DNA of 64,000 bases from Piper betle (lineage: Eukaryota; Streptophyta; Magnoliopsida; Piperales; Piperaceae), in contig JAURVB010002707.1 in the NCBI GenBank assembly GCA_033002965.1, positions 1 through 64,000 on the forward strand, written 5' to 3'. The notes under the pieces were generated by a model that was not told the DNA's origin, did not search any database, and saw only the letters and a program-made list of their open reading frames with translations. Position numbers and translations under genes: made by a program. This document shows, piece by piece, positions 37,081-50,478 of this stretch (positions are counted from its first letter, which is position 1; the number at the start of each line of letters is the position of its first letter).

Positions 37081-37942
37081 CACGAGTGGCAAAATACCTT
37101 ATTGCTACTGAAATTTTCTCTGACAAAAAGGTTAATTTTCTATGACAAAAGAATATCACCAAAATTTGTCACCTAAAGTTTATGTGACAGAAGTTTTGAC
37201 AACTAATTAAATTTGTAGCAGAACAGTAACAAATTGTCATCGAATATTTTCGGTGACAAAATTCAAATTGTCACCGCTGTTGAATTTTGGTGGCAAAATA
37301 ATGGTAAAAAGTCATTAAAAGTGGTGTCATAATTCTTGATAAAATAGTTTTGATACGGAAATTTTCTGTTACAATTTGTTGAGAAATTTATTAAAAAATT
37401 AGTTGCGCCGCTGCAGTGGTGGTGTGCCCAGTTGGGTAGGCTGGCGCGCACGCATGGCACGGCGGTCAGCGCGACGGGACGGCGGGACTGCCTGGGTGCC
37501 CGCACGCAGCTAGCGGCATGTGGCACACGCCCGCACACAAAATTAAAATAATTGCCTGCCTTTTTATTTTTTAAAAAATTTTACGCTGAAAAAATAGTAC
37601 GAAAACAGTTGCTATTTTGTTCGTTATAAATTTTGCCACCCCAAATTGAAGACTAATTAAATTATTACCGAAATATTGATGATTATTTAGTGAGAAATTT
37701 AAAAAAGTGATGCCCCTAAGTTTTTGGTAACTAATTTTTTATGTTGTCAATTTTATCACCAAAAAATAGTATATATTAAGTGACTAAATTAATTGTCATC
37801 GAAATATTTGATGGCTATTCGTCTACTAATTTAATAAAAAGATGATACCAATTAGTTTGGTGATTATTGGTGGTAAATTATTTTGTCACCAAAATATTGG
37901 GTGACAAAATTTCGGTGTCGGGATATTCATTTTCCACCGGTG
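37081..37942. mobile_element. Small CACTA-like non-autonomous element
   Basis: The left end starts CACGAGTGGCAAAATACC and the right end, reversed, CACCGGTGGAAAATGAAT. Both run into ...GAAATTTT(G/C)T motifs. Inside are many copies of TTGTCACC/GGTGACAAAATT in both orientations, typical of subterminal repeats, and a GC-rich island at 37405-37540. Flanking 3-bp sequences CCT/ACT agree at two of three positions. It is clearly related to 43149-44456. No transposase. Confidence 0.6.
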
Positions 37943-39070
37943 ACTTGAAAATTATGTCACAATAAAACTTATTATAAAAAATACAATAAAATGATGGTTT
38001 TTTGTAAACATATTTTATATTTTATATCTTCATTGCAGCCAACTTTTTAAAAATATAATTGATAAAATTTCATATATTTTATATATTTTTTATACCAACC
38101 AAACATAGTCTTTGAATAATCTTTCCCCATCAGTATATAAATGACAAAAATAAAAGAAAAGCAGCAGTATGACAAATTATACCATCATTACTTGAAAGTA
38201 TCTTTCAAGAGTTTTTTATAAGCATACATCTTTTTCAAGGTTGAGTTGAATTTAAAAACATTTGCCGAATAGATAAACAAATAAAGATTCCTAACCACAT
38301 TTTTCCAACTCTGTTTGAGGACAACTTTGATACTCGAAACTAAACCCAACGTCTCGTTTTCCATGTTAAAGTGGATTCTTGATTATAGCTTCGCTTGCAG
38401 GAGTTGTGATAAATATAATTATAATTTTCAATTTTTTAGGTTTTTATCAGCTTTTATCATATTTTTACTAGTTTTTGGTAAAATAGGTCGATTGAAAATT
38501 TTATTTAAATTTGATAAATTTAGATATTATATTGTATAATAATAATTGTTTAATCATGTTGAATATTTTAAGAAGACCGGAGTAAAAAAATTTACGAAAA
38601 CTACGTTAAAGCTGGAGCAAGATTGAAATAAAACGAGAAAGTTTTGCATCACACTTATTATCGAGAAAATCAAATTCGCGATGGTGCATTTGTAAGTTTA
38701 TGATTTGATTCGATGTCCCGGTTTAATAATCGACATTTTAAGCTTTTTAATATTCTAATTAAAGATACCGACTTTAAAATTTTGATTTTTAAATATTTTA
38801 GGTATAAATAAGACATTTAAGGTACTTGAAGAAATAATCTTATATATAAAACTTTGTTCAGACGTTTTGATAATAAGAGCTATTCTTTGATAAATAATTA
38901 CTCTGAGCTCCCGGGAAGAATTGCCAAAAGGTTGACTCATGATATCTCAAGACTGATCAATAACCGGTTTAATTATAGAAGTTCACGAGAAAAATAAATA
39001 AAAGTCATAAAAATTTTTTTTCTTTTTTCTTCCTCACTCGTGGCATCATTATACGTGCTTAAATCATTAA
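37943..39070. other. Intergenic, 3' side of the second CYP89 gene
   Basis: AT-rich with no gene or recognisable element. The part next to 39077 should hold the 3' UTR of the minus-strand P450. Confidence 0.5.
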
Positions 39071-39077
39071 TACTTAA

Positions 39078-40575
39078 TTAATCAGATGACATCTTCTTCT
39101 TCTTCGGAACAATAATTGTTTCCAATGGTTTCTTCATAACAACAGCTGCCTCTGCTTTCTCTGTGAGATCAACATCCTCACCATCTCTGGTCCTCCACTC
39201 GTACTCTCTCACAAGATTGGCAACAAACCACTGTAGATTGAGTATGGCCAGGCCTATCCCCGGGCACATCCTCCTCCCAGCACCAAATGGCATCATCTTG
39301 ATTTCTTTGGTACCGGTGATGTCCACCTCCTCCTCCAAGAACCTCTCCGGCCGGAACTCCATCGGCTGCGTCCCACACCTCCCCGTCCCGACCTATCTCC
39401 GCCACGGCAAAGTTCACCGTCGCGTCCTTGGGTATCACGTACCCTTCCATCTCCACCTCCTCCACCACCGCGTGCGGCAGCAAGAAGTGTAACGGCGGGT
39501 GCCGGCGCAGCGTCTCCATCACCACCGCCCTCAAGTACTTCATCTCTTGCAGATCCTCCTCCCCCACATGGTCACCACCGTCTCCTTTCCCTTCCATCAC
39601 CGACTCGATCTCCTCGGCCAGCTTCCTCTGTATCTCCGGGTGCTTCACCAGATTGGCCATGACCCATTGGAAGGTGGTGGTGGTGGTGTCGATCCCGGCG
39701 TTGAATAACTCGGAGCAGAGCAAGACCAGTTCCCCCTCGGTTAGCTTCCGACCACCTTCCTCCGGTATCTCCAACCTCAAGAGAGAATCAACGTAGGAGC
39801 AACCGTCTTGGTCTTGTTTATCCATTCGAGCTCTGATCAAAGGTAGGAGAACCTCCACTTGCCTTCTTCGGATCGCCTGGCTCTCGTTCCACCTATTCCG
39901 ATGCAAGAACTTTGCAAATTTGGGCACGAAGCTAAAGAGGTTGAACTGAACCGCCCTCGCCAACACTTCTTTCTGAGTTTTCTCCACCTCTCTCACCTGC
40001 TTCTCCTCCATCTTCTCCCCGAAGCACATGAACATGAAGAGCGAGAACATGGCGAATTGGAAGCTCGGGCCGACCCGGACGCAGCCGGCGGCCCCCGACT
40101 CGGCGGCGAGCTCGCCGAGGAGAAGTTCGAGCGCCCACGCCCTGGCGTCGGCGAAGTACTTGATGCGAGCGGGTTGGAGAACCTCCGATGTGAGGTTGCG
40201 CCGGAGGAGGCGCCACGCAGGGCCATACCCGGCGGAGGAGACGGAGGCGTAGTTCGAGGAGGGGGCCCGGGGCCGGTCGGCGAAGGCGGCGCCTGCGGCG
40301 ATGAGCGTGCGGTGAGCGGAGGCGCGGTCGGCGATGAAGATGAAGGGGCGGCCGGTGATGGGGATGGTGATGATGGGCCCGTAAATTGACCGGAGACGCT
40401 GGACGATAGGTTCGATCGTGGCGAAGGGCTTGCCGAGCAGGAAGGGGTTGCCGAGGAAGGGGAGACCGGACGGGCCGGGAGGGAGGCTCCGGCGAGCGGC
40501 GACGGCGGAGAAGAGGAAGGGGACGGCAGCGGAGAAGAGGAGGGTGAGGAGGAGGAGAGACCATGAGTACTCCAT
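39078..40575 (-). CDS. Cytochrome P450, CYP89 family, intronless, one 1-nt insertion
   Basis: An ER-anchored monooxygenase of about 498 aa. From the ATG (40573-40575): a hydrophobic anchor ([17 protein letters not shown]), the hinge [39 protein letters not shown], the I-helix AGIDTTTT, the K-helix [17 protein letters not shown], the PERF motif [17 protein letters not shown] and the heme loop [10 protein letters not shown]. It ends [10 protein letters not shown]. One extra G near 39367 breaks the frame between GEVWD and [10 protein letters not shown]; removing it restores the usual WDQPMEF. All catalytic residues are present. It is closer in sequence to the pseudogene at 24-33 kb and the fragment at 47 kb than to the gene at 18.4 kb. 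Substrate unknown. Confidence 0.87.
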
Positions 40576-40974
40576 GGAAGCTTGCTAAGCAAGAGCTGAG
40601 AGCATGAATTTAATACTGGATTCAAGAAGGGAGGACTTAATAAAAAAATTGAAGCTAGCTTGCCACCAATGTGTATTTAATTTAATTAATTAATTTTAAA
40701 TAATTACTTAATTTATAATTTGATAGTTTAATAATTTTGATTTCCTTTGGCCAGTATTAAAAAAATGAAAAATACATGAAATCCTATCAGAATTCATCCA
40801 AAAAGTCATAAAACATTCTAAAGATGGATAACTTGTTTACAAGATCAGTGTTTAAGGCATGAATTATTATATATAAATTTCATACATTTTATATTTCTAT
40901 TATGCTAATCTAATATAGCCTAACACATTATCTGTTATAAAGTCTTTTATAACAAGATGTACCTTATATGACAA

Positions 40975-41200
40975 TTTTTTTAGCGCCAATTAAAGTCAAG
41001 ACAGAAAAAAATTGAAAACTAATTAGTGTTACATAGGATTTCCATTCATGTTAAGTAGTTTGTGTGGAAATTTCATCTACATTATTTTTTTTGGCGCCAA
41101 TTAAAGTCAAAACGGAAAAAATTGAAAAATAATTTAGTGTTACATAGGATTTCCATTCATATTAAGTAGTATGTGTGGAAATTTCATCTACATTAATTTC
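40975..41200. repeat. Tandem duplication, about 112 bp x 2
   Basis: Both copies contain GCGCCAATTAAAGTCAA and end GGAAATTTCATCTACATTA, with small differences. Non-coding. Confidence 0.85.
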
Positions 41201-42069
41201 TTGAGCACTTTTACGAGAAAAGGGGAATTATTTTTTGATATTACTAGAGGATTGGGAAAATTATGTATAACTACGAGAAAAAATTATTATAACGAAAAAC
41301 TACCTTCCAATTAAAATAAAACAACTTTTTTAAGATAATAACTTAGCCTCTACTAGAGGTCAAGCTCAGTCGGAGGCAACAGCCTTCCGCTAAATTGGCC
41401 TTGGGGACGGCCCGCCCGATCCACATCTGGCTCTTGATGGTAGCCTACGATCCACATCTGGCTCTTGATGGTAGCCTACGCCAATGGCTATGTGAGATCC
41501 TAGGCTTGGTCAAATTTTTATGAGACTATTCATAAAATTAAATAAATTAATCGAAAAGATTAGACCAAATATAAATTAAGTGAGAGTGTTCTTAAGGTTA
41601 ATTTTGAATATTAACTAAAGAATAAAATCTTTAATTGTTAGGAGAATAAATATAATCTTAGAAAATTCTCATAAATCTGAGATTTGGAAGGACCAGATAC
41701 GTTATCTTTACAAATTTATATTTACACGAATACAAGTTAGAAAATTATAAAATTTTAGAATGAGAAACTGGTTATCCTAAAAAAGTTAACAAAAAAAAAT
41801 CGTGTAAAACATAGCTCTGGAGAGTGAGAAAAAACCATTTTAAGTAGGCCTTAAGACCAAGTTATTAAATAATGACGTGGAGGGGTAAAATTCACATTTT
41901 ATAAGTCTATAAAATGAAAATATTTTAATATGACAAAACTATGGTAAATAATAGAGTTTGGAAAGGTGTTTTTAAGATTTAGAATTCTTATTTAAGGTGG
42001 TATTACCTTATAGATAAATATGTGACATATTAGGATTTAATTAATTAATTAAGGTATAATACCCAAAAT
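41201..42069. other. Intergenic, no gene seen
   Basis: Contains a perfect 31-bp tandem pair at 41418-41479 (unit starts GATCCACATCTGGCTCTTG). TGTGAGATCCTAGG near 41492 resembles the left end of the 34-kb LTR, but no matching right end was found. Confidence 0.5.
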
Positions 42070-42740
42070 TATAACACCTCAAATTCGGTTTACGCTCGTG
42101 AACCAAACTGGTATGTTACATGCCCCGGTTAGGTCGGCTAACCCAAACCCAACTCGTGCGGATCTAATCTTGGCGTTTTAAGATGATGATACGACTCATC
42201 ATACATGGATGAATGCGCGAAATCCTAACATGATACTACATAGATGACATGCAAACTAAATTACGTACCAATACGATTATGATCAAATCAGTAAAAATTC
42301 TAAAATAACACAGACAGAATCTGCCCTAAAAGTGCAATTAGGGGCCACTCTATCAAATAATATATAAAATATATATGTATTGTATCAATAATTTCATTTA
42401 CACAGAATCTAATCTACTATACACTCATTCTGAAGCTTGGGTCTCAACCCACAACGCTTCCACTGCATAATCTATTCACATTTCCTTTTCCATTCAGTAG
42501 TTCATTCATCATGTCCTCAAATTTTAGCATTTAATCACATCACATCAATATAATAATATCATAACAAAATATAACCACTCAATCGACTGACATGTGTGCA
42601 AGCGACAACAGTGCTCCTCCGTCTAAAGCTAGCTCTTCCAACTCATGATAATTACCTATATATAGTATAAAACACGTTAGTAACAAGTGTTACTGGTCCG
42701 GAAAATAAAATAACTATAACAAGCTGGCTATGAGAAAATA
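42070..42740 (-). mobile_element. Fragment of the 24.4-kb LTR family, reverse orientation
   Basis: It starts TATAACACC (reverse of the GGTGTTACA end). It carries CGGTTAGGTCGGCTAACCC, then CGTTAGTAACAAGTGTTAC and TCCGGAAAATA in the same order as the reversed 3' third of 24400-27259. Similarity fades after about 42740, so it is truncated. Confidence 0.6.
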
Positions 42741-43148
42741 TCAACGAGTAAATTTTATAAATTAAATAAAAGTGACTTTTATAAATTTTCTTTACGACTA
42801 AATACATTATTGCATGATTATTGACAAATGTGGACATTTATAAACTTTGTCCATACCGAAACCCGCATTACTCTAGGGTTTTAAGCAAACGTCACTTTTA
42901 TAATATTTTCTCTAGGATTAAAATTGTGACCTTTTTTTTTGATGACAAAATTTTGTAATTTGTTAATAAAATATTTATTTGTTTTTTAAAATTTTAATTT
43001 TTTGATTTAGTCAATGTCTAATACATGCTTGACTTTGACATTGATTGAATCTCAAATTATTTGCACATAATTTGTGTCTCAGTGATCACGAGTGAAATTC
43101 TAAGTTGATTTGTAATGAGCACTTATAAAATCATATATGTGATACGAT

Positions 43149-44456
43149 CACCTGTGGGAAAATCCTCTTTTGTCACCAAATTCGATCACAAAAAGAGTAT
43201 TTGTCATTGATTTTGTCACCGAAAATGTTGATAAAAGAAGGTTTCACATATAATTAAGTTTAGTGGCAAAACGGTAACAAATTGTTACTAAAATATTTTG
43301 GTGACATAATTTGGTGGTAATTTGTCAACGAATCGCGGGGACAAAATGGTGAAATTTGTCAACGAATCGAGGCAACAAAATAGTGAAGGATACTCACAAA
43401 AAATTGATGGCACAGATTGGTGGTCAATCTTTGTCACAGAAATTCGGTAACAAATCAGTGACAGTTTTTTTAAAAACTAAAAAGGATATACAATGATGCG
43501 CCTAGATGGAGTATCGCAGTGGTATCGGAGGGGCAAAATTGAGGTGACGTTGCAGGGCGAGCTAGGGGCGAGTGGGGACCGTGGGGGCCATAATGGGCAT
43601 GGTGGTGAGGGATGGCAGCAACGGCGCGGTGGCCAGCAATGGCCAAAGAGGCTGAGGGGCAGCACGGGGGTCAAGGCGGGGAGTGCAGCGGACGAGGGGA
43701 GTGCGGCAGTCACCCATGGTGGCGCATTGCAACAGAGGGGGAGTGCAGGCAGGGGGGTGAATTGGGGCGGTGGTGGTGTGTGGCGAGCCCAGGGTGGCTG
43801 ATTGGGGTGGTGGGGGGCAGGGTGGGGTGCGGCGGCAGAGGGGTAGTGGCACGGCTCGGCCGGGGGCGGGACGACCAGGCGGGGAAGGGTGCAGGCTGCG
43901 TGTTCCACTTAGCGAATGTTTGTGTTCACATGTGGGTGCATGAACCCGCACCCATTAAAGGAGCTCATGTTTCGGGCGAAGTGCGCCGTTAATTTCTTTT
44001 TCTAAAAAATTATTCAAATTACTGTAACTTAAATATTCGGTGAAAATTCGGTGACAAATTTATAAAAACCAATAACACCAATATTAAGTGGCAAAATTTT
44101 GGTTTTGTCAATTTTTTACATTGAAAAAGTAGTGTCAATTCGATGACAATTTAATTTGTCACGACAAATTAATTTGTCACCAAAAATGTCAAATTTATAA
44201 AAATGGCGGCACTAATATTTTAGTGATAAAATTTTACTATCGTCAATTTTTGTAACTGAAAAATGGTATCAATTCAATGACAAATATTTATTTATTAAAT
44301 TTTCTGTGACAGATTTTTGTGTTGTTTTAATTTAGTGATTTTTCAGTGACAAAGTTTTTTGTTGCCATTTTTCAGTGTGAAAATGATGGTAAATTAGTCT
44401 CAAAAAATTTTATGGATAAAATTTCTGCGACAAAAAGACCTGCATTTCCACTAGTG
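43149..44456. mobile_element. CACTA-like non-autonomous element
   Basis: The left end is CACCTGTGGGAAAATCCTCT; the right end, reversed, is CACTAGTGGAAATGCAGGTC. Both lead into TTTTGTC. A perfect 3-bp duplication GAT (43146-43148, 44457-44459) flanks it. TTTGGTGACAAAATT-like motifs repeat throughout in both orientations. The centre (43490-43985) is a G-rich, non-conserved island with long spurious frames. No TNP1/TNP2-like gene. Confidence 0.75.
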
Positions 44457-44459
44457 GAT

Positions 44460-47040
44460 GTAAGAAAAAGGTTGCCAATTATGTACGTCTCTATTATTGC
44501 AAACATTTCAGCCACTGATGTGTACTAGTACCAAATAATACCTTATCATGGTTCGTAATTTTAAATAATAAATATTATGTATCACATGGGACGCTGGTCC
44601 AACCTGGTATACCATATATACCTTTTTTAAATCAGATAAAGTTGATAAGTTTGTACTATTTAAATTCACATTCTATTTTCTAATCGATATCAACCTCTTC
44701 ACAAGATCAATATAACTCATCGGAAGTTCACCGAAGTTGTGCAATTGAGGCAGGCGGTAATGTTTCCAAGGCGTGGTGAACGAGCGGGGGACGAGAGGAC
44801 CAAGCTCGCCCCCTCGCCTCCCCTCCTCTCTCTTTGATGCAGTACAAATATTAGTTTTTTTAGCCATAATAAAAGAAAAATCGCGATGCCATTTTTTTAA
44901 AAGAAAATTTTTTGGATTTTGATTTTCGGCATAGACATGTGTCACGACATTCTCGATAAAAAAATATGTACTACAATAATTCGGTGGCAAAATCCATGAC
45001 AATTTTGCCACGGATCCATAATAGAAAAAGGTCATTTTCCTTTAAATTATCAATAACAATATTTATTAATTAATATATAAATTAAATCATATAAAAAATA
45101 GTTAATTATTTGCTCAGTTATCCATTTGGTTTTAACCGGTTGCATATTATGGTTGCATTAAACATTAAATTTAATAAACATATCATACTAAAAATAAGTA
45201 GAAATCCTAATTAAGTTAGAGTTTTTAATTTCAATATATTTTTAATATTTGAATAGAATTAATCAATTGTTTAAGAATTTTTAATTCAGGTAAAACTATA
45301 CTCTAAGGTTGCCACATCATTAAATTGCAATAACGAAATAAATAAGAAAGCATGATCATAATGCGCACCTTTCAGGTAGACAAATCTGATTCACGGTTCG
45401 AGTTGTCTCCTTCACGAGAAGAAAATGTCAGAGCTCCAGCGAGCATAGTTGGATGAACACTTAAAATTAAACCATCCCTTCCATTCCATGGACAATGACA
45501 ATATATTTGTGTTAACTAATGGCATAAATAATATATCACTATAAATCATAGTTTTAAAATTTCTTTTTAATTCTTAAACTTTTCTGGTTCAACTCGACTC
45601 TATTACTTGGCGAGTTAAACTCCATAAATAATTCTTTACTAATAGATTTAATAATTTGTTTCCAAAATATATCATAAAAATTACAAAACATATTATTTTT
45701 CTTATGAATTGGCTAAATTAATATTTTTTAAGTAATGTAGATCATGTCCTTATCCGTTTCAAGCGTTAAAAGAGTAATATATACTAATTTCATATAACTT
45801 TTCTTTATAATTAAAATTTTAATATAAATGACTCTAAGTTGTCTGAGAATTGAGTCCACTCCATGACAGAATAAGCTGGGTTTGAGTTTTAAAATTTTAA
45901 ACTATATTATAGTGAAATTGTAAATTATATAAATTTATACCATAAATAATCACTATTCTTGAAGGCATATCACAACAGTAGTACTTTTGAACAAAAAGTT
46001 TAAATTTAATAATTTATATTTGGGTCCAAGTTGGTAGAATTGAAATTGACTCTATTATTTTTATTAGACTTATAACCTATGGCCAAAAAGAATTAAAATA
46101 ATATTATTAAAAAAATGATGATGGCGGTCATGATAGTGCTGGAGGCGATCGGTCTGCAGGAATTTCCCACGAAAGGCAACGCCAAAAAACAGTGGGGAAG
46201 GCGCCAGTGACAATCCAGGCGGCGGCGGCGGCGGCGGCGGCGGGCGAGGTCGACAGTAATCGACTCGTCGTGACATGACAGTGACGACGGTGGCAATGAT
46301 GATGGCGGACGGGTTCCAGCGGCAAAAATGGCGTCGGTGCTCCCCAGTGACGGTGATGCACACTGGAGACTTCACGCCCCAATCTCGGCGAACGGCACAG
46401 CGATGGCGGATGGTGATGATCAGGCACGGTGGGTGGGATGGTGGGGCATCAACCGGTGTCAGTGGCTGGGATGATGAGGAATCAACCGGTGTTAGCAAAC
46501 TGGAACATGGGCCGGAAAGCTTCTGTTATTTGTTGTCGTAGAAAATGGCCATGTAAAGATCTGGCAAGGCAATAGCTCAATGAATGTAAATAATCTACAA
46601 ATATGGCGCCCATTGGAAATGCTTGTATGCAAATGATTTTATAAAATGTGAATGTCAAGCAATATTTTAAAATGTTCTGTGATTAAAAAATAATTATATC
46701 TAAAATCTTTCATCATTCTATTTATACAGGAGATTCTACCTATTTTCTCCTCGCTTAATATTTTTTATAAATTCGACTATACGGGCTAAACCTTATGTAT
46801 TTTGTATGCATTTGTATTAGATTCAATTTTTTATTAATAGGTTATAAATTATTATCCCAAAATTTATTATTTCGGTTCATTTCACTGTATAAACAAAATC
46901 AAGAGTGTTATAATTTTGTATCAAAGCGAATTCATTGTCAATATTAAAACGGAAACCCGCTGTGTGATGTTTGCATCCAATTTGAGTGATCTGCGGTCTG
47001 CATTGGCAAGTTAACCCTTTCAAAACCCATTATTGTTTAC
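44460..47040. other. Intergenic, no gene seen
   Basis: AT-rich with a GC-richer patch at 46100-46500 that includes a (GGC)n microsatellite at about 46218-46243. Sequence at 44950-45030 has GGTGGCAAAATCCATGACA-type motifs like the CACTA elements and may be a fragment. Nothing else supported. Confidence 0.45.
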
Positions 47041-47052
47041 TAATTTTGCAGT

Positions 47053-47708
47053 CTCTGCTTCGAGTTTCAGAGCTCCGGCACCGAGACCACTTGCACCACT
47101 TTCGAATGGGCCATGGCGAATTTGGTGAAGCACCCTAACATACAGAGGAAACTAGCCGATGAGATCGAGTCGGTGATGGAAGAGGAAGGAGACGGCCATA
47201 GCTGGGAGTACATAGGCGAAGAAGATCTCCAAAAGATGAAGCACTCGAGGGCAGTGGTGATGGAGACGCTACGCATCCAGTCGCCGACGTACTTCGTGGT
47301 TCCGCACGCGGTGGCGGAGGTGGAGATGGAGAGGTACGTGATACCCAAGAACGCGACGGTGAACTTTGCGGTGGCGGTGATGGGTCAGGACGAGAAGGTG
47401 TGGAAGCAGCCGATTGAGTTTCCGCCGGAGAGATTCTTGGAGGAGGAGAAGGTGGACGTCACCGGTACGAAAGAGATCAAGACGTTGCCTTTTGGTGCTG
47501 GGAGGAGGATATGCCCTGGGATGAACCTGGCCATGCTCCATCTTGAATGGTTTGTTGCAAACCTAGTGTGGAAGTATGAGTGGAAGGCCAAGGATGGCGC
47601 AGATGTGGATCTTGCACAGAATGCAATCACTTCACGGTTTGCATGAAGAAGCCTCTGGGAGCTGTTGTTATAGTTCTAGGGAAGAAGAAGACGGTCATGC
47701 AAATATGA
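47053..47708 (+). pseudogene. CYP89 3' fragment
   Basis: Similarity begins inside the I-helix region ([26 protein letters not shown]) with no upstream half. It continues through [51 protein letters not shown] and an intact heme loop FGAGRRICPG. Near 47635 a frame change precedes FTVCMKKPLGAVVIVLGKKK and a TGA at 47706-47708. The K-helix partner HPP has become IQSP. Lacking about 300 N-terminal residues, it cannot be an active P450. Confidence 0.85.
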
Positions 47709-49830
47709 TCTGATTGATCAAATTATTGTGTTCATTTAATTTGCAAGCCGGCTGTCGTTGTGCACCTTTGTAGTCTGTACGGCAATAATCATTGATCGTT
47801 GATATATTCTTTTATCCCTTCATTATTCTAGAATATATTTTATTTTATTTTATTTTATATTTTTAAAATCTAGTTTTAAAATTTATTTTATTATTATTAA
47901 TTTAAATAGAGAACAAATTAATTTTTATTACATAAGTTACCCCTCATCATTTTTCTTTATCCGATCGACCTAAGCCTCCCCCTTCCGACACCACTACCAA
48001 CCCCTCCGGCAACAGACCTCACTACCGCCGTTGACCACCTACGACCCCTTATTGCCCTCTCCGCCACTTCTTTGACCTTTTCCCCTTCCCTCTCCCTTGT
48101 TTGCCTTTACCTGAGCCTGACCACCTTCTTCGACCGCTGCCACCCACTGCCGTGGCTGACACATCCTCCGATTGCACCACTCTGACCCCTCCTCGCCATC
48201 CCCTACCTAAGCTCATCCTTTTCCCGCTTCTCCCTCACCGATCACCCCCATCCCAACCCTAGTCAGCTGTGTCGGTGTCGAGCCCGACCGCCTTCACCGA
48301 TCACCCCCATTCCATCCACCCAAACCTCGTTCCTCGCCGCCCCCTGCCCCACTTTGTCCCTCGCCCCCGTCTACCCCCCTACCCGGTCCCTTACCGCCCG
48401 CCCTCTTGCCCCATCTCCCCCCCTTGAATCGATAGAATCTTACCGACATCGACTTTGGGTGAGAATCGGTTCGGATAGCCTGAATCAATCAATTCTTAAT
48501 CCGATTTTTATAAAAATAATCTGGCCTCATATTGACTAGGTTTTGTACGTAGCCGAGCAAAATCCTGATTTTTGCAGCTGTAAAATTATCCCATTTTAAG
48601 TAATATTTTGGTTCGGCTCAAGTCTACACGGCCATGGACTACGTGCGATAGAATGCGGCCATTGCGGACTAGGTTGAAGGAGGATTGGTACCATTAATGG
48701 CCCGGGGTTTTGTGGGAGAGCAGACGTTAACGGCCAGCCACGGGATGGGAGAGCGGCCTGTGTGGCCCAGGCTATGCTGCCCTGCCCAGTGTCGCCAGAG
48801 TGCCTTAGCTGCCTGATTAAAATAAATGATTATTTCACTCCTTAACCAACGACTAAAGCGGAATAATAGTGATAAAAGTTTGAGCGCTGCCTGGATAATA
48901 TAATTGTTAGGCATATGCTGGACACTTTCAGAGGAATCATAGGTGTATATTGACTAAAGGATCAAGTTTATATGAAAATGAAGATGAGATGAAATTGCTG
49001 AAGCCTCAACATGTAACTAATGAAGAATGGGATGGCTTCATTCAACATGTAGCCGCACCAGATTTCGGGGTTAATGCTGTAGCGATTATAATGTTTATAA
49101 AGTTCTTACATTGACATATCATTCTTTTGTTTATATTTTGCACCCTGAATAATCTGAAGCTTAGTTGGAGAGGAATACCAATGTTAGCAGGAAAATGACA
49201 TCAGCTTCATTACTGGTTGCACCTCTTATTCGCAAGTGAAATATTTCGAGGTAAGAAAATTTCGTGGCAACAAGAATAATGTTGTTGGCTAGAAGACAGT
49301 GTTGGTGGAATGCAATAAGAATGGGTCCATTTTGAAATTTCAATATTAAATGTTGCTATGCATTACGCAAAGGGGAGACAAATTAACTCATGCTTATTAT
49401 ATATTCATTTTAAAAACAGTAATTAAAGGGATGGCTACCCCGAAATGGGCTTTTAGTCCCTGAAAAAAAAATCATAATTCTGTGACAAAATAATTTTGTT
49501 GATATACAATTTGCGGCTAATACTGTCGAAACAAAATTTTTAGTATGGCGAGCAGTGATTATCTCATGGCAATAACAAATTTCCTAAAAAATTATCACAT
49601 AGCAAAATCGGATGACAAAAAGTGTCTGGGTATTGTTGTAGCAAACCTGCAGCAAGTGACAAAACCGAATCAAACATTTAAATTGATCAGTTTTGTCACG
49701 ATTTTTGCCGTCCGGAATGAAAATTTTTATCCATCTGTAATCATGAAATTGATTGATGATATTGAAATAGAAGTTCATCTTCCTCCGAGAGCTCCGCTGA
49801 CCACGTAGCCAAGCAAAATATCAAGTGGTA
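47709..49830. other. Intergenic, no gene seen
   Basis: A C-rich patch at 47950-48440 (CCxCCxxC-like, no conserved frame) is followed by GAATCGG-type motifs near 48425-48500 that recall hAT subterminal repeats, but no termini were found. 49440-49740 has GTGACAAAA motifs like the CACTA elements. Confidence 0.4.
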
Positions 49831-49834
49831 AGAG

Positions 49835-50110
49835 AACGGAAGAATGGATGAAATAGTTGGCTACAAGGAGATCAAGATGAAGCCCCTTTGAGGTGGGAGT
49901 GGGAGGAGGATATGCATGGTCATGCTCAACCTGGAGTAGTTGTTGCCAACCTCGTGAGGGAATTTGAGTGAAAGGTGAAAGATTGATGATCAGGAAATGG
50001 ATCTTTTATACAGACAAGCTAGAATTCACTGTTGTCATGAAGCCTCATTTATATGGAATATGTTGTTATTCCCCAAGGAAGAAGACGATGGTCATCATTG
50101 ATTTGTTTGT
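49835..50110 (+). pseudogene. CYP89 C-terminal remnant
   Basis: Pieces align with the end of CYP89: MDEIVGYKEIKMKP, then GRRIC (with the following PG lost), VMLNLE, NLVREFE-like in shifted frames, and LEFTVVMKPHLYGICCYSPRKK. Stops and shifts are frequent. It lies 2 kb beyond the 47-kb fragment in the same orientation. Confidence 0.6.
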
Positions 50111-50478
50111 GTTATTGGATCTAAAATTATTGGTTTTTGCAATTTGTTCTTGCGCATTTTGTGTTGTAATATTGAACTTTTTAGTTTTGTAGTCCTGTAC
50201 ACGTTTGTATGATTAGTGTTCTTCTAGACTAATTTAGTACTCCTCTTTGGTAAAAATAGTGCATGTTGGATTGGAAGCATGTCTCTTGTATGATTCATGT
50301 TATGCAATAGCAACGCCCATTCCTATTTATACTAAACACATCATAATCTTCATTGCAATTCTTCTTTACCATGTCACTTTTCGTGAACTTTTCATCGAGT
50401 CCGATTCATAAAGTATATAATAGATCGTACTGGCTCTGGCTAGCTATGGTTAGCCAGCTCCATTGTATGGCTGTTCTT
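50111..50478. other. Intergenic between CYP89 remnant and the glycine-rich gene
   Basis: No gene. The right side should contain the 3' UTR of the minus-strand glycine-rich gene. Confidence 0.5.

Noticed and set aside
39932..40625. Two 210-codon frames overlapping the second CYP89 gene
   Set aside because: Frame shadows of the GC-rich P450 N-terminal half.
43477..43992. Overlapping open frames of 100-143 codons
   Set aside because: They fall in the GC-rich centre of a CACTA-like element, with low-complexity translation in every frame.
46070..46541. Pro/Arg-rich frames around a (GGC)n tract
   Set aside because: Microsatellite-driven open frames on both strands without conserved motifs.
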